Assembly: GCA_963753165.1 (NCBI GenBank)
Contig: CAVWBP010000018.1
Location: 62,001-126,000 of the forward strand
From: JAKLQR01 sp963753165
GTDB lineage: Bacteria; Nitrospirota; Thermodesulfovibrionia; Thermodesulfovibrionales; SM23-35
Direction of reading: 5' to 3'
DNA: 64,000 nt
Position 1 is the first letter of the stretch. Every line of letters begins with the position of its first letter. The notes under the pieces were generated by a model. The model saw only the letters and a list, made by a program, of their open reading frames with translations, made no database searches and had not been told where the DNA came from. Below, one piece after another: positions 8,567 to 17,454 of the stretch. The position numbers and the translations under genes are program-made.

Positions 8567-8929
8567 TTGTATGAGCAAATTTATTTTCTGACAAATATGC
8601 CTTCATCGAAAAAGAAACTAAAGAAACAACATCCCCTCTTATGGGTCGTTGACTCCCTGATGGAAGAACCGAGCTATTTGGAAAAATCCATGTTCGGATG
8701 CCTTGCGATTTATCTTCATGGAAGGCTTATGCTTGTTCTTGCGTCAGGAGAAGAACCCTGGGATGGTTTGTTGATCCCGACTGAACATCAGTTCCATGAT
8801 GCTATTCAAAAAGAGTTCAGTGACGTAGTGCAGCACTCTGTCCTGAAAAAATGGCTTTACCTGCCCGAAGCAACAGAAGATTTTGAAACAGTGGCTTCTG
8901 ATATTGTTGAGGCAGTTGAGGATGAATGA
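8567..8929 (+). CDS. TfoX N-terminal-like small protein
   Basis: 120 residues. The segment KSMFGCLAIYLHGRLMLVLAS resembles the start of TfoX N-terminal/MmcQ-like domains (MFGG-x-AFY-x-NG), followed by acidic and aromatic residues. The function in this branch is not known; TfoX proteins are linked to competence regulation in some Gammaproteobacteria, which should not be transferred here. The ATG at 8567 or a second at 8597 could be the start; neither has a clear ribosome-binding site. Confidence 0.55.
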   Translation: MYEQIYFLTNMPSSKKKLKKQHPLLWVVDSLMEEPSYLEKSMFGCLAIYLHGRLMLVLASGEEPWDGLLIPTEHQFHDAIQKEFSDVVQHSVLKKWLYLPEATEDFETVASDIVEAVEDE

Positions 8930-9243
8930 TCAGAGGTTCGGGGTTGAACCGAAGGAAAGGGTTTCTCGTAAAAAGAAGCAGATTGTTTGAAAAGCAAAGT
9001 CTGATTAGGGTCAATTCTTTACTATTGGCAAAAGCCAACTTCAAATCTAATAACTGTCAATATGAAAGACCTCTTTCCCTTTCTTCCAAGCTTCAAAATT
9101 TCTCTTACAGGAAGAAGTATTTCCGTTTTGCTTCTTCTCGTAATCGACACTTTTCGAATATAATACAATCGTGCGGAGTACGAACTTTAATCGAATACAG
9201 ACAGGAAATGTGTCCCTTACGGTCGATGAAAGCTGAAACGAAT

Positions 9244-10281
9244 ATGAAGACGCCGCCGCAAGCGATACAGATTCGCAATCTGCTGATTGATCCGCCGCTT
9301 CTCCTTGCGCCGATGGTGGGCCTCACGCACAGCGCCCTCCGGCGGATTCTGATCGGCTTCGGCGGAGTCGGCCTGTTGTCGACTGAAATGCTCTCGGCAA
9401 AAAGACTGCCCACGGAAAATCCCCGCATCTCCCCGTATCTGATCAGAACCGAAACGGAAAGCCCGCTTTCCTATCAGCTCCTGACTTCCTCTGACAAAGA
9501 GATAGGCCGGGCCATTGATGCGCTTCACGCAATGAAGGCTGACGCTGTTGATTTGAACATGGGCTGCACATCGCCGGCGGTCTGCAGGTTCGGCGCGGGC
9601 GTTATGCTGATGGAAAAACCGGATGAGGTTCGCCGTATCGTGGCCGAGGCCAGAAAGTGCACCGCCTTGCCCCTGAGTGCGAAAATCCGCCTCGGCAGCG
9701 ACGCCGACAGCGGGAAATTGAAGACGTTCTGCTCCATGCTCGAAGGTGAGGGCATTGATATGCTTACAGTGCACGCCAGGTTCAAACATGAACCCTTTGC
9801 AAGAAATCCGCGATGGGCATATATAGCCGAAATAAAAGGATGCATTAAAATCCCCGTTATTGCCAATGGCGGAATTTTCTCGGTAGAGGATGCCGAAACA
9901 TGTCTGAGAGTATCCGGCGCCGATGGATTGATGCTCGGACGGGGGGCGGTGATAAGACCCTGGCTCTTCGCCGAAATTGCCAGGACTGTATTCGGCGGCG
10001 ATATCACGGAGCGCGCGGTGTCGCTGCCGGATCTTTACGCGGCATTTCTCGAAGCTCTGAACGCGAATTATCGCCCGATATACCGCTTGGGCAGGCTGAA
10101 GGAATTTACTCACTACTTCGCCAGGAACTATAAATTCGGACACTCTTTGGCGTCCAGGGTCCAGTCAAGCAGAAGTATGGATGAAGCAAGGGAAAGGGCC
10201 TGGACGTTCTTTGCGAACAATAGTAAGGAGAGCATAGCCGCGATAGCGACCAAAGTCGGCGATTGCGTTACCCCATCTTGA
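9244..10281 (+). CDS. tRNA-dihydrouridine synthase (Dus family)
   Basis: FMN-dependent reductase that makes dihydrouridine in the tRNA D-loop. The TIM-barrel signatures are present: LLLAPMVGLTHSALRR at the start, the active-site segment DLNMGCTSPAVCRFGAG, KIRLG, and the FMN-phosphate site VIANGGIFSVEDAE with GLMLGRGAVIRPWLF. The usual NMGCP is NMGCT here; the catalytic cysteine is retained. I start at ATG 9244 (345 aa, near family length). The frame is open to 8926, but that 300-base extension has no family similarity and unlike codon use. It is more GC-rich than its neighbours, a hint of transfer. Confidence 0.85.
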   Translation: MKTPPQAIQIRNLLIDPPLLLAPMVGLTHSALRRILIGFGGVGLLSTEMLSAKRLPTENPRISPYLIRTETESPLSYQLLTSSDKEIGRAIDALHAMKADAVDLNMGCTSPAVCRFGAGVMLMEKPDEVRRIVAEARKCTALPLSAKIRLGSDADSGKLKTFCSMLEGEGIDMLTVHARFKHEPFARNPRWAYIAEIKGCIKIPVIANGGIFSVEDAETCLRVSGADGLMLGRGAVIRPWLFAEIARTVFGGDITERAVSLPDLYAAFLEALNANYRPIYRLGRLKEFTHYFARNYKFGHSLASRVQSSRSMDEARERAWTFFANNSKESIAAIATKVGDCVTPS

Positions 10282-10311
10282 CAGACGATTAATTGTAGTG
10301 TATTGTAATAC
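10278..10311 (+). promoter_or_regulatory. Promoter and operator of the RHH/PIN module
   Basis: A consensus -35 box TTGACA (10278-10283), a 17-base spacer and TATTGT (10301-10306) form a good sigma-70 promoter. The palindrome GTATT-GT-AATAC (10300-10311) covers the -10 box and ends at the ribosome-binding site, where a ribbon-helix-helix antitoxin would bind to repress its own operon. Confidence 0.6.
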
Positions 10312-10325
10312 AGGAGGTGGGAACC

Positions 10326-10544
10326 ATGAGAACAGTTCTATCGGTGAGCCTTCCCGAAAAGGTTGCTTCCGAACTCGATGCGTATGCACAGCAGACAGGA
10401 AGGAACAAAAGCGATGTGATGAAAACAGCGCTTACGAATTATCTTTGGGAAGAGCGTTTCAAGAAAACGAAAAAAAGCCTTGCCAGAAAAGCAAAGAGAG
10501 CCGGAATTATTACTGAAGAGGATGTTTTCAAAGCTGTTTCATGA
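10326..10544 (+). CDS. Ribbon-helix-helix (CopG-type) antitoxin
   Basis: 72 residues. The N-terminus has the RHH beta-strand and two helices: VLSVSLPEKVASELDAYA, QTGRNKSDVMKTAL. The C-terminal tail is basic then acidic, as in antitoxins that wrap a PIN toxin. The start at ATG 10326 follows AGGAGG. Its last bases overlap the toxin start as ATGA. It should neutralise the PIN nuclease and repress the shared promoter. Confidence 0.82.
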   Translation: MRTVLSVSLPEKVASELDAYAQQTGRNKSDVMKTALTNYLWEERFKKTKKSLARKAKRAGIITEEDVFKAVS

Positions 10545-10951
10545 AGGTGGTTTTCGATACGAATGTCCTCCTTGCAGCGTTTCTCACCGAGGGTCTCTGT
10601 GCAAAACTCCTCTTACGGGCAAAGAGAAGCGAGTTTGAACTTTATCTCTGTCCCTTCATACTCCGCGAATTTCAGGAGAAACTAAATACCAAATTTAATG
10701 CGACATCTGCAGAAATCCGCGAAGCCGTCAGCCTTGTCAGGGAAGCCGCGTCTATAACAGATCCTGATAAATCTTCCGTCAGAGTCTATAAAGCAAGCAA
10801 AGATCCGGATGACGATGAAGTTATTGCATGCGCAGTTGCCGCCGGAGCTCAATACCTGGTAACAGGAGATTCGGATTTAAAGGACATCGGAAATTACGGC
10901 ACTGTAAAAATAATCTCTCCCCGGTCATTCGAGATGCTGTTTGAAGAATAA
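10541..10951 (+). CDS. PIN-domain ribonuclease toxin
   Basis: 136-residue PIN domain of the PIN_3-like toxin family. The first acidic residue is in VVFDTNVLLAAF, further acidic sites lie in the SKDPDDDEVIACA region and in VTGDSDL, which together build the metal-binding pocket for RNA cleavage. Length and order fit a complete toxin. It overlaps the RHH antitoxin by four bases, so the two are translationally coupled; all catalytic acids are present, so it is probably active. Confidence 0.85.
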   Translation: MKVVFDTNVLLAAFLTEGLCAKLLLRAKRSEFELYLCPFILREFQEKLNTKFNATSAEIREAVSLVREAASITDPDKSSVRVYKASKDPDDDEVIACAVAAGAQYLVTGDSDLKDIGNYGTVKIISPRSFEMLFEE

Positions 10952-11281
10952 GATATCGCTTCCTTCCCCTACCCTGCTCATTTGGGAAAATCAAAGTTCA
11001 TTTTTCAGGATGGGCTGTTATCTGGTCAATCGTTGAGTGAAAGCTGATTAGCTACGGCACATAAATACATGAAGCCCTGGTTGCTTGTCATATTCCCCGA
11101 CTTGATCGGGAGAATTGCTCGTCTCTGCGGCTGTTCAAGTTTGTAACTTGAACTTACTTATATTTTCGGGATACATATACAGCCACTTAAATGCCGTCGG
11201 TTTAAGGAGATTTCGCAAGCAGGAACTCCACCTCAGGCTTCTATTATCTCATTCCTTACGGTAAGTTAAACTGGTATTACA

Positions 11282-11404
11282 TTACTTTGACAGCGGCATA
11301 ACCGGTTCCAGATTCTTGCCGATTCCACTGAAATACTGCCAGCAAAATAAGGAAATTTCCCACCATATACGCTTACGTTTTTCATCGCTTAACCTTATCT
11401 CCAT
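11282..11404 (-). CDS. Possible 40-residue protein within the element
   Basis: ATG 11404 to TAA 11282 on the minus strand gives a peptide with MEIRLSDEKRKRIWWEI, then SLFCWQYFSGIGKNL and NLEPVMPLSK. The composition is protein-like and an in-frame stop lies 12 bases upstream, so the ATG is the only start. It may be the surviving end of a larger gene. Low confidence. Confidence 0.25.
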   Translation of the reverse strand: MEIRLSDEKRKRIWWEISLFCWQYFSGIGKNLEPVMPLSK

Positions 11405-11434
11405 TTGAGTTGTTTATCCGGCAATGATTATTAA

Positions 11435-11605
11435 TCGGCTTCTATCAGGAGATCTTTAAACGAGGACATTTACTTCAAAGGAGATACAAAAGAATATTAT
11501 CGCAACGAGGAATTCCCCACGAATGTCTTAAGGCTGTTTGATCTTGGAAATGGCGAGAGATATGAATTCTGTGTCATGAGGAACAAATATGCCGAAATGA
11601 TATGA
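11435..11605 (+). pseudogene. Gene fragment without a start codon
   Basis: An open stretch of 56 codons ending TGA at 11605 encodes protein-like sequence (YFKGDTKEYYRNEEFPTN, LRLFDLGNGERYEFC). There is no usable start codon near its beginning and a stop directly upstream, so it looks like the remnant of a longer gene within the inverted-end element. The family is not recognised. Confidence 0.3.
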
Positions 11606-11897
11606 TGGTGAAAATTGAGGGTAGGAGTATTTCTTTTGCAAAAGATAAAGGTCTATTATTCATGGATAATCCGGTTCGCGAGGCAGAATATGTAGATAAA
11701 CAGCCGAGAAGACTGGGTATTCTGGTCATCCAGGCTAATCCGGAGAGTGATAGTTTTTGTGGTGAAGCAGTGGTGGTATGACATGCAAAATGTTTAGGTT
11801 CAAGTTACAAACTTGAACCCGCAGAAAGTCGGACACCAAAAAGCGCGGCACCGCTACAGCGCCTCGATAGCCGATATACAATATAAGGTCCTAAACA

Positions 11898-12666
11898 ATG
11901 TCAGAAATACACGAAATAGTAAAAAGACAATTTGACAGACAGGCGCAGAAGTTCAGCGACTGGTCCGTTACCAAAAATATCGAATATCAGAAGGCTTATT
12001 TCGATTTCTGCGGAATATCTTCTCAGGATACCGTACTGGATTTTGCGTGCGGTACGGGTGAATATGCTATTTTTGCAGCGCCTAAAGTCAAATATGTTCA
12101 CGGTATTGATATCTCAAAAGGAATGATAGAAATAGCACAAAAACAGGCCGCTCAGGCAAATGTGAACAATATAAGCTTTGTATGTCATCCGGTTGAGCAG
12201 ACGCCATTTGAGGATGGCTCGTTCTCCTTCGTCTTCTGCCGGTCGGCATTCCATCATTTTCAGGACTATGAGGGCATTTTTAACGAAATGATTCGCTGTT
12301 GTCATAGGAGGCGGCCGCATCAGCATTCAGGATATTGTGGCCTACCCGGATGATCGGATAGATAATTTTTTTGAAGGATTCGAGAAAGCAATTGATGTGA
12401 GTCATCATAAAACATTGGACAAAGAATACATTCAAAGCCTGTATGACCGAAGACATATAGAAATCAAGAATACCTTTGAGATCGTGATTGAGCTGAATTT
12501 GCAGGAATATCTTGGACACGCGCAACAATCAGAAGAAAGCAAAAGAAAGATCAGCAAATTACTGGAAAAGGGATTACACGATCCTGATATTTCAAAGTAT
12601 TTTATCAATAAAAATGGAGACCTGTTTTTCAAACGAGGGGTATTCCTGATATTAGGGCATAAATAA
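11898..12666 (+). CDS. Class I SAM methyltransferase, frame-disrupted
   Basis: SAM-dependent methyltransferase of the UbiE-like class. Motif I is LDFACGTGEYAIFAA, followed by HGIDISKGMIEIAQ, then FVCHPVEQTPFEDGSFSFVF and SAFHHFQDYEG. The frame breaks at about 12296-12306, after MIRCC; the next frame continues with GGGRISIQDIVAYPDDRID to the natural end at 12666. The total length (769 bases) fits one extra base in a gene of about 255 residues. Either it is a pseudogene or the sequence has an insertion error. The substrate is unknown. It precedes the pyruvoyl fusion gene, with 268 bases between. Confidence 0.75.
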
Positions 12667-12934
12667 AAGTATCAGCAGGGGAAAGAGGTCAGCAAAGGCG
12701 TTATATAACATAATACCCCTGCAGGTTCACCCCTCAATGCGGAAACCAGGGAATTTGCAGTCGTCGCGAGGAAGCGGTAGAATATTCAGGAACATAGGAT
12801 AAACCATTCGCTCTGACAGGAATTGCGCTACGCTCCATTCCCCCGCAAGCAATTACAAGCGTTAGGCGCATATAAAACCAGCATTTACTGTGCCGGCCCA
12901 ATGGCACAAAACATTCTCAAAGGAGGGTTGACCG

Positions 12935-14805
12935 ATGAAACTTACGAAGGCGTGCAGAGTTTTGATTTTTGTATGGGTATTAACCCTGATAGCATTGCCG
13001 GCGCTTGCCGGGTCCCAATTCGGCCCCAGAATTCCGACAACATACTTCGCTACTACAGGAGTCGGCGAATCAGATCAGGGTATTCCCCCTGATCCTTATG
13101 AAACATTTTCCTACGACATCGCCCTTCGTAATGCGGGGATCGAAAATTTTAATGTCGTTTATTACACCTCTGTCCTGCCTCTTGAATCGAACGAAGTGCC
13201 GATTGAATCGGTCAAACAGTCTTTTCACCATGGCGCGGTTTTAGAATCTATCATGGCGAAGGCGGGCGGGATAAAAGGAGATACTGCAGCGGCGGGAATC
13301 GGCCGGGTATGGGCTGTTGATGCCGAAGGAAAATCAATCGGCGGGTTCGCCGCTGAATACGAGCGCATCTACACCCAGCAAAAAGTTGCTGCTGAAACAG
13401 CGAAACAGGAAGCGATAAAACAGCTCACCGCTTCATTGAAGCATGAGTTAAGCCTTCGCGGACTCAGTCAAAAAGGGGAGATGAAATTCAATATTACGTC
13501 GCTTTATATTCAGAAGAATTATGGCATGGCATTAGCGGCGCTCGGTTTCGTTGACTTTATTTACCCTGATCCGGTATCGGTAAAAACCGCAGACAATCAT
13601 AAACCCATAACCAGGGAACTCATAGCTTTAGTGGAGAAGAATGCGGAAATACGGAATATGCTCGAAACATCCATCGCAGAAGCCAAAAAAATCAATCCCG
13701 ACCCGAAGACGAATCCTGTCCAGAGCTTGCCGGACTATTATGATTTCATAGACAGGGCGTCGGAGCTCATCCCGCAGGACGTGCTTGATAATCCGTCCAG
13801 TCTCATACGCGACCAGATACTGCAAAGCATCTGTTACTTCTATTTTCTGGTTGACCAGCCCCTGCCTGAATTGCAGGACAAGGGCCTGTTCAAGAATACG
13901 ATTCAGTACTACAAGCCTTTTTCCTCATGGCTGCGCAATTTCGTCAAAGCCTGGGGAGCGTTCCTCGATACCGAAAAGTCGTGGAACGATAAAACGTATC
14001 AGGAGTTTTATAACGACCCGTCCTTCGGTCTGCAGAAAGGATGGTACGAACCTTCCTCTCACTGGAACACCTTTAACCGGTTTTTCGCCAGATACTTGAA
14101 ATCGCCTGATGCGCGCCCTGTCGCTTCACCGGACGACCCGGCAGTCGTTGTTTCACCGGCTGACTCCGTCCCTCAGGGAGTGTGGGCTATTGATGAAAAT
14201 TCAAATATCCGGGTAGACGGCGGACTGAAAGTCAAACTTGCTAAATTCTTACAGTATCAAGGATCTGCTTGGTGAGGACAGTCAGTATCAGAAGGCCTTT
14301 GCCAACGGCGTACTCACCCATACTTTTCTGAATGTAAATGACTACCACCGCTATCATTTCGCTGTCGGCGGCAGTTGTCAAAGAAAAGAAAGTCATCTCG
14401 CAAAATGTCGCTCTGGAGGTTGCGTGGAGTCCGGAAGAAGGCAAATATGTTCCGATCGATTCGACCGGCTGGCAGTTTTCCCAGACCCGCGGGTATGTAA
14501 TCGTGGATACGGGGAAATATGGACTGGTAGCGCTTATTCCCATGGGCATGGCCCAGGTATCTTCCGTCAATTTTGAGGATGAGGTAAAAGTGGGAACCAC
14601 TCACAACAAAGGCTCCATGCTGGGAAACTTCCTGTTCGGTGGGTCTGATTTCGTTATGCTTTTCCAGGATAAGGCAGGGTTTGAAATCACGGCGCCTCCG
14701 GAGGATACAACAGTCACGAAATCTGCTCCCAGCCAGGAACGCAGGGTGAAGACCTATAAGCACCTTCTTATGGGCGAAGAGTACGGCGTGATGAGGGGGC
14801 AGTGA
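12935..14805 (+). CDS. Exported fusion: pyruvoyl arginine decarboxylase + PS decarboxylase
   Basis: After a strong AAAGGAGG, ATG 12935 opens a signal peptide (core VLIFVWVLTLIALPALA). Residues about 27-215 match pyruvoyl-dependent arginine decarboxylase (GVGESDQG, ALRNAGIENFNVVYYTSVLP); Thr78-Ser79 would be the self-cleavage bond, as in chlamydial AaxB. From about 230 to the end it matches phosphatidylserine decarboxylase: FNRFFARYL, ARPVASPDDP, VVSPADSVPQGVW, HTFLNVNDYHRYHF, and FGGSDFVMLF containing the second pyruvoyl serine (about Ser570). Two frame breaks (about 14245-14251 and 14366-14374), each fitting one extra base, split the C-terminal half; corrected length is about 622 aa. Substrates in the periplasm are not predictable. 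Confidence 0.78.
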
Positions 14806-14864
14806 CACCCCTCCTGATAATTTATCACTAATGGTTGCGTAAGAAAGCAGTACTTTTCGAAACA

Positions 14865-15636
14865 ATGCATGTTGTTGCAATACATAGCATGAATACTGAT
14901 AAAGAAACCCTGGCCGGTTCCCTGTCTGCGGTCCTGAAGGTGACGCTTTATGAGGCATTAACGCGCCTGCGCGCCCCTGGTAACGGTCCTCTGATAGTTG
15001 CTGTCCTGGCTGAGAAAGAAAGGGCAGAGCAGCTTTCAGAACAATTGCATTCTGCCGGATTTAAGTCATTGGTCCTTACGGCTGACGAGATTGATACCGC
15101 GAATTGCGCATGGATTGTGAGAAGGTTTGGACTCGGCAAGAATGAACTTCACGTCGCAACGGAAAAGGGCGGCAACCTTGACATCCCCTTGCAACATATC
15201 GACCTTATCCTGCCCGGCATCAGGATCTCCCGGGACACCACCACCGAAACTGTCAAAGAACGCTCATTAGATTTGGGACGTGCAGTGCTTTCCGGCGGTT
15301 TGATGTTCACTAAAACCACGAAGACAACCCGGGAGGTAACGACCGAAGCACGGGAACGGTTTATCAACCTTTATGCCGGAGATGCCCCTATTATCGTTTT
15401 ACGCGAAAATGTCCTTGATTATAATTCACTCGGTTCTGCACTCACGCCTTCCCGTTCAAGTAACTTCACCTATCTGCTGACTGAACTCCGCCGATGTTGT
15501 CCGGGAGTCCGTTATGACGCGCGCCTCCTCAAGCAGAGCTGCACAGGCTGCCTTGCTCGGCCCTTTGCTCAATCCGGAGGAGCACCTCGTCGTAGCAACT
15601 GCGCTGCTTGCGAAATTACTCAGGGAAACGATCTGA
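14865..15636 (+). CDS. Conserved-looking protein of unknown function, frame-disrupted
   Basis: Begins MHVVAIHSMNTDKETLAGSL at ATG 14865 (an in-frame TTG at 14835 is less likely). It has alternating strands and helices (PLIVAVLAEKERAEQL, GFKSLVLTADEID) and no membrane segment. The frame breaks at about 15523-15533; the next frame gives RAAQAALLGPLLNPEEHLV and LLAKLLRETI, ending at TGA 15636, which I take as the natural end. One extra base explains the length. It follows the pyruvoyl fusion by 59 bases and may be co-transcribed. I do not recognise the family. Confidence 0.55.
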
Positions 15637-16207
15637 TTGCACCATCACAGAAAAAGAAGATCAGAACAGCAGACTCTCGGACAGGAACACTAAAGTCCGA
15701 GTTTGCCGCTACGTAGTTGAGATATGTCTGAAACTCATTTTCGAAATTGTCGCTCAGGGTCTTCTTCCCGATCGCCTGACGTATCTCGGCAAAGCTCCAG
15801 AACTTTACCTCGTCGATCTCTTCCCTGTTAAAAAATATCTCCCCTTCATGGGTACAGCGGTATGTCGTAACGTGCTCTGTTTCAAAGGGGTTGCTGTGAA
15901 GATACGAGTAGAGATATTCCGGTTCATGACCGGTTATGCCGAGTTCTTCGTGCATCTCTCTTTTCGACGAGGTGGAGAGGTCTTCCCCGAGGCCCACATG
16001 TCCGCCCACCGAGGTATCCCATCTGCCGGGAGCAACGTCCTTGTTCATTGACCTCTTCTGGAGGAGAAGTTCCCCCTTTTTATTGAATACGAGAACATGC
16101 ACTACCCTGTGAATGAGCGACGGGTTGCCGTGGACTGCAGACCTTGCCGCAACCTTAAGGACCTCGCCCTTTTCGTTGACTATTTCAAGAAGTTCTTCAG
16201 CGTCCAT
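15620..16207 (-). CDS. Nudix hydrolase
   Basis: 195 residues with a perfect Nudix box, starting GHVGLGED and ending REMHEELGI, which binds Mg2+ and cleaves nucleoside-diphosphate-linked substrates. The N-terminal MDAEELLEIVNEKGEVL and the RVVHVLVFNKKGELLLQKR strand resemble YfcD/isopentenyl-diphosphate-isomerase-like Nudix proteins. The last 25 or so residues are less typical and overlap the end of the convergent gene by about 17 bases. The substrate is unknown. Confidence 0.85.
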   Translation of the reverse strand: MDAEELLEIVNEKGEVLKVAARSAVHGNPSLIHRVVHVLVFNKKGELLLQKRSMNKDVAPGRWDTSVGGHVGLGEDLSTSSKREMHEELGITGHEPEYLYSYLHSNPFETEHVTTYRCTHEGEIFFNREEIDEVKFWSFAEIRQAIGKKTLSDNFENEFQTYLNYVAANSDFSVPVRESAVLIFFFCDGAIRSFP

Positions 16208-16266
16208 GCAGTGAAATACATCGTTTCAGAATTGCGGTATTGTTTCAAAACTTTTCTCCGGGTACT

Positions 16267-17454
16267 CTATGAGGTGCACGCAATCTTCTTGCCGGCATTA
16301 TCCCTGCCGAAGGGTGAGAGAAGCCTGAGTTCCTTGATGATTTCCGGCACAATTTCGATAACCTTATCGATCTCTTCCCCGGTGTTATATCTGCTGAGTG
16401 AAAAACGGATCGAACCATGGATCGCGGTGAAGGGAACACCCATGGCACGGAGTACATGCGAAGGTTCGAGCGACCCTGACGAGCATGCGGAACCGGAGGA
16501 CGCGCATATTCCATATTCATTCAGCCTGAGCAGTATTGCCTCGCCTTCAACGTATTCGAAACTCAGGTTTGTCGTATTCGGGAGCCTGCTCGCAACGTCT
16601 CCATTTACCCGGGAATCCGGACATATCTTTAAAAGTGATACTTCAAGTTTATCACGTAACTTACCAAGATATTTACTTTCTTCGTCGATGTTACCAGTGG
16701 CAAGCGCACATGCCTTTCCGAGCCCGATAATCGATGCGACATTTTCTGTGCCCGCCCTTCTGCCCTTCTCCTGGTGCCCGCCTATAAGATACGGGTGAAA
16801 GCGGGTGCCTTTTCGCACATAGAGGGCTCCTATGCCTTTTGGCGCATGGAGTTTGTGTCCCGAAAGAGAGAGCATGTCTACAGGCAGTGTCTTAAGGTCA
16901 ACGGGTATCTTTCCCATAACCTGCACAGCATCCGTATGGAACAAAATCTGTCTTTCTCTGAGTATCGCTCCAATCTCTTCTATAGGGTAGATATTGCCGA
17001 CTTCGTTGTTTGCGTACATGATGGTCACCAGCACGGTATCTTCATCAAGGGCTTTCATAAGGTCGTCGATATTTAACTGACCCTGATGGTTTACCGGCAG
17101 AAAGGTTATTCTGTAGCCTTTCCGCCCCAGGTGCTTGCAGAAGCTCCGGACAGCCGGATGTTCTACCCGTGTCGTAATGATATGCCTCTTGCCCGGGACC
17201 GATTCAATTGCGCTCAGAATGGCGGTATTGTCACTCTCGGTTCCGCAGCTTGTGAAAATAATCTCATCGGGTTCAGCGCCAAGAAGTCCTGCAACACTGT
17301 CTCTGGCATTTTCAATTTTTCTGTGGATCTGTCCTCCAAACGTATGCATGCTTGAGGGATTTCCATAGAATTCCGTCAGGTACGGCCGCATGGCTTCGAA
17401 TACTTCCGGAGCGACAGCGGTTGTTGCATTGTTATCGAGATAAACAGGTTTCAC
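16267..17454 (-). CDS. nifS: Cysteine desulfurase, NifS/IscS family
   Basis: PLP enzyme that takes sulfur from cysteine for Fe-S cluster assembly. The product (395 aa from GTG 17454) starts VKPVYLDNNATTAVAPE. It has the PLP lysine motif LSGHKLHAPKGIGALYV and the active cysteine loop CASSGSACSSGSLEPSH. The GTG start overlaps the nifU stop as GTGA, and a longer upstream reading frame would run through nifU and is rejected. Together with NifU it makes a two-gene Fe-S assembly unit; no nitrogenase gene is in view, so it probably serves general Fe-S supply. Confidence 0.93.
   Translation of the reverse strand: MKPVYLDNNATTAVAPEVFEAMRPYLTEFYGNPSSMHTFGGQIHRKIENARDSVAGLLGAEPDEIIFTSCGTESDNTAILSAIESVPGKRHIITTRVEHPAVRSFCKHLGRKGYRITFLPVNHQGQLNIDDLMKALDEDTVLVTIMYANNEVGNIYPIEEIGAILRERQILFHTDAVQVMGKIPVDLKTLPVDMLSLSGHKLHAPKGIGALYVRKGTRFHPYLIGGHQEKGRRAGTENVASIIGLGKACALATGNIDEESKYLGKLRDKLEVSLLKICPDSRVNGDVASRLPNTTNLSFEYVEGEAILLRLNEYGICASSGSACSSGSLEPSHVLRAMGVPFTAIHGSIRFSLSRYNTGEEIDKVIEIVPEIIKELRLLSPFGRDNAGKKIACTS

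Larger units (their letters stand above)
11124..11826. mobile_element. Roughly 700-bp element with inverted ends
   Basis: The left end (11124-11153) has TCTGCGG followed by the palindrome GTTCAAGTT-TGT-AACTTGAAC (11133-11153). The right end (11798-11826) is its inverse: GTTCAAGTT-ACA-AACTTGAAC then a GCAGA-containing flank. These nested inverted ends frame about 640 bases carrying only relic reading frames. It could be a MITE/REPIN-like element or the remnant of a larger insertion. No transposase is visible inside it, and I could not identify target duplications. Confidence 0.5.

Noticed and set aside
8926..9243. N-terminal extension of the Dus frame
   Set aside because: No similarity to Dus proteins, different codon use and no ribosome-binding site at its beginning.
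9217..10143. Long minus-strand frame opposite the Dus gene
   Set aside because: It is antisense to a clearly recognisable Dus enzyme, its composition is His/Arg-rich and shows no family motif.
12859..12867. GCGTTAGGC, like the end of an integron attC site
   Set aside because: No matching complementary half (RYYYAAC) within 150 bases and no hairpin; isolated word.
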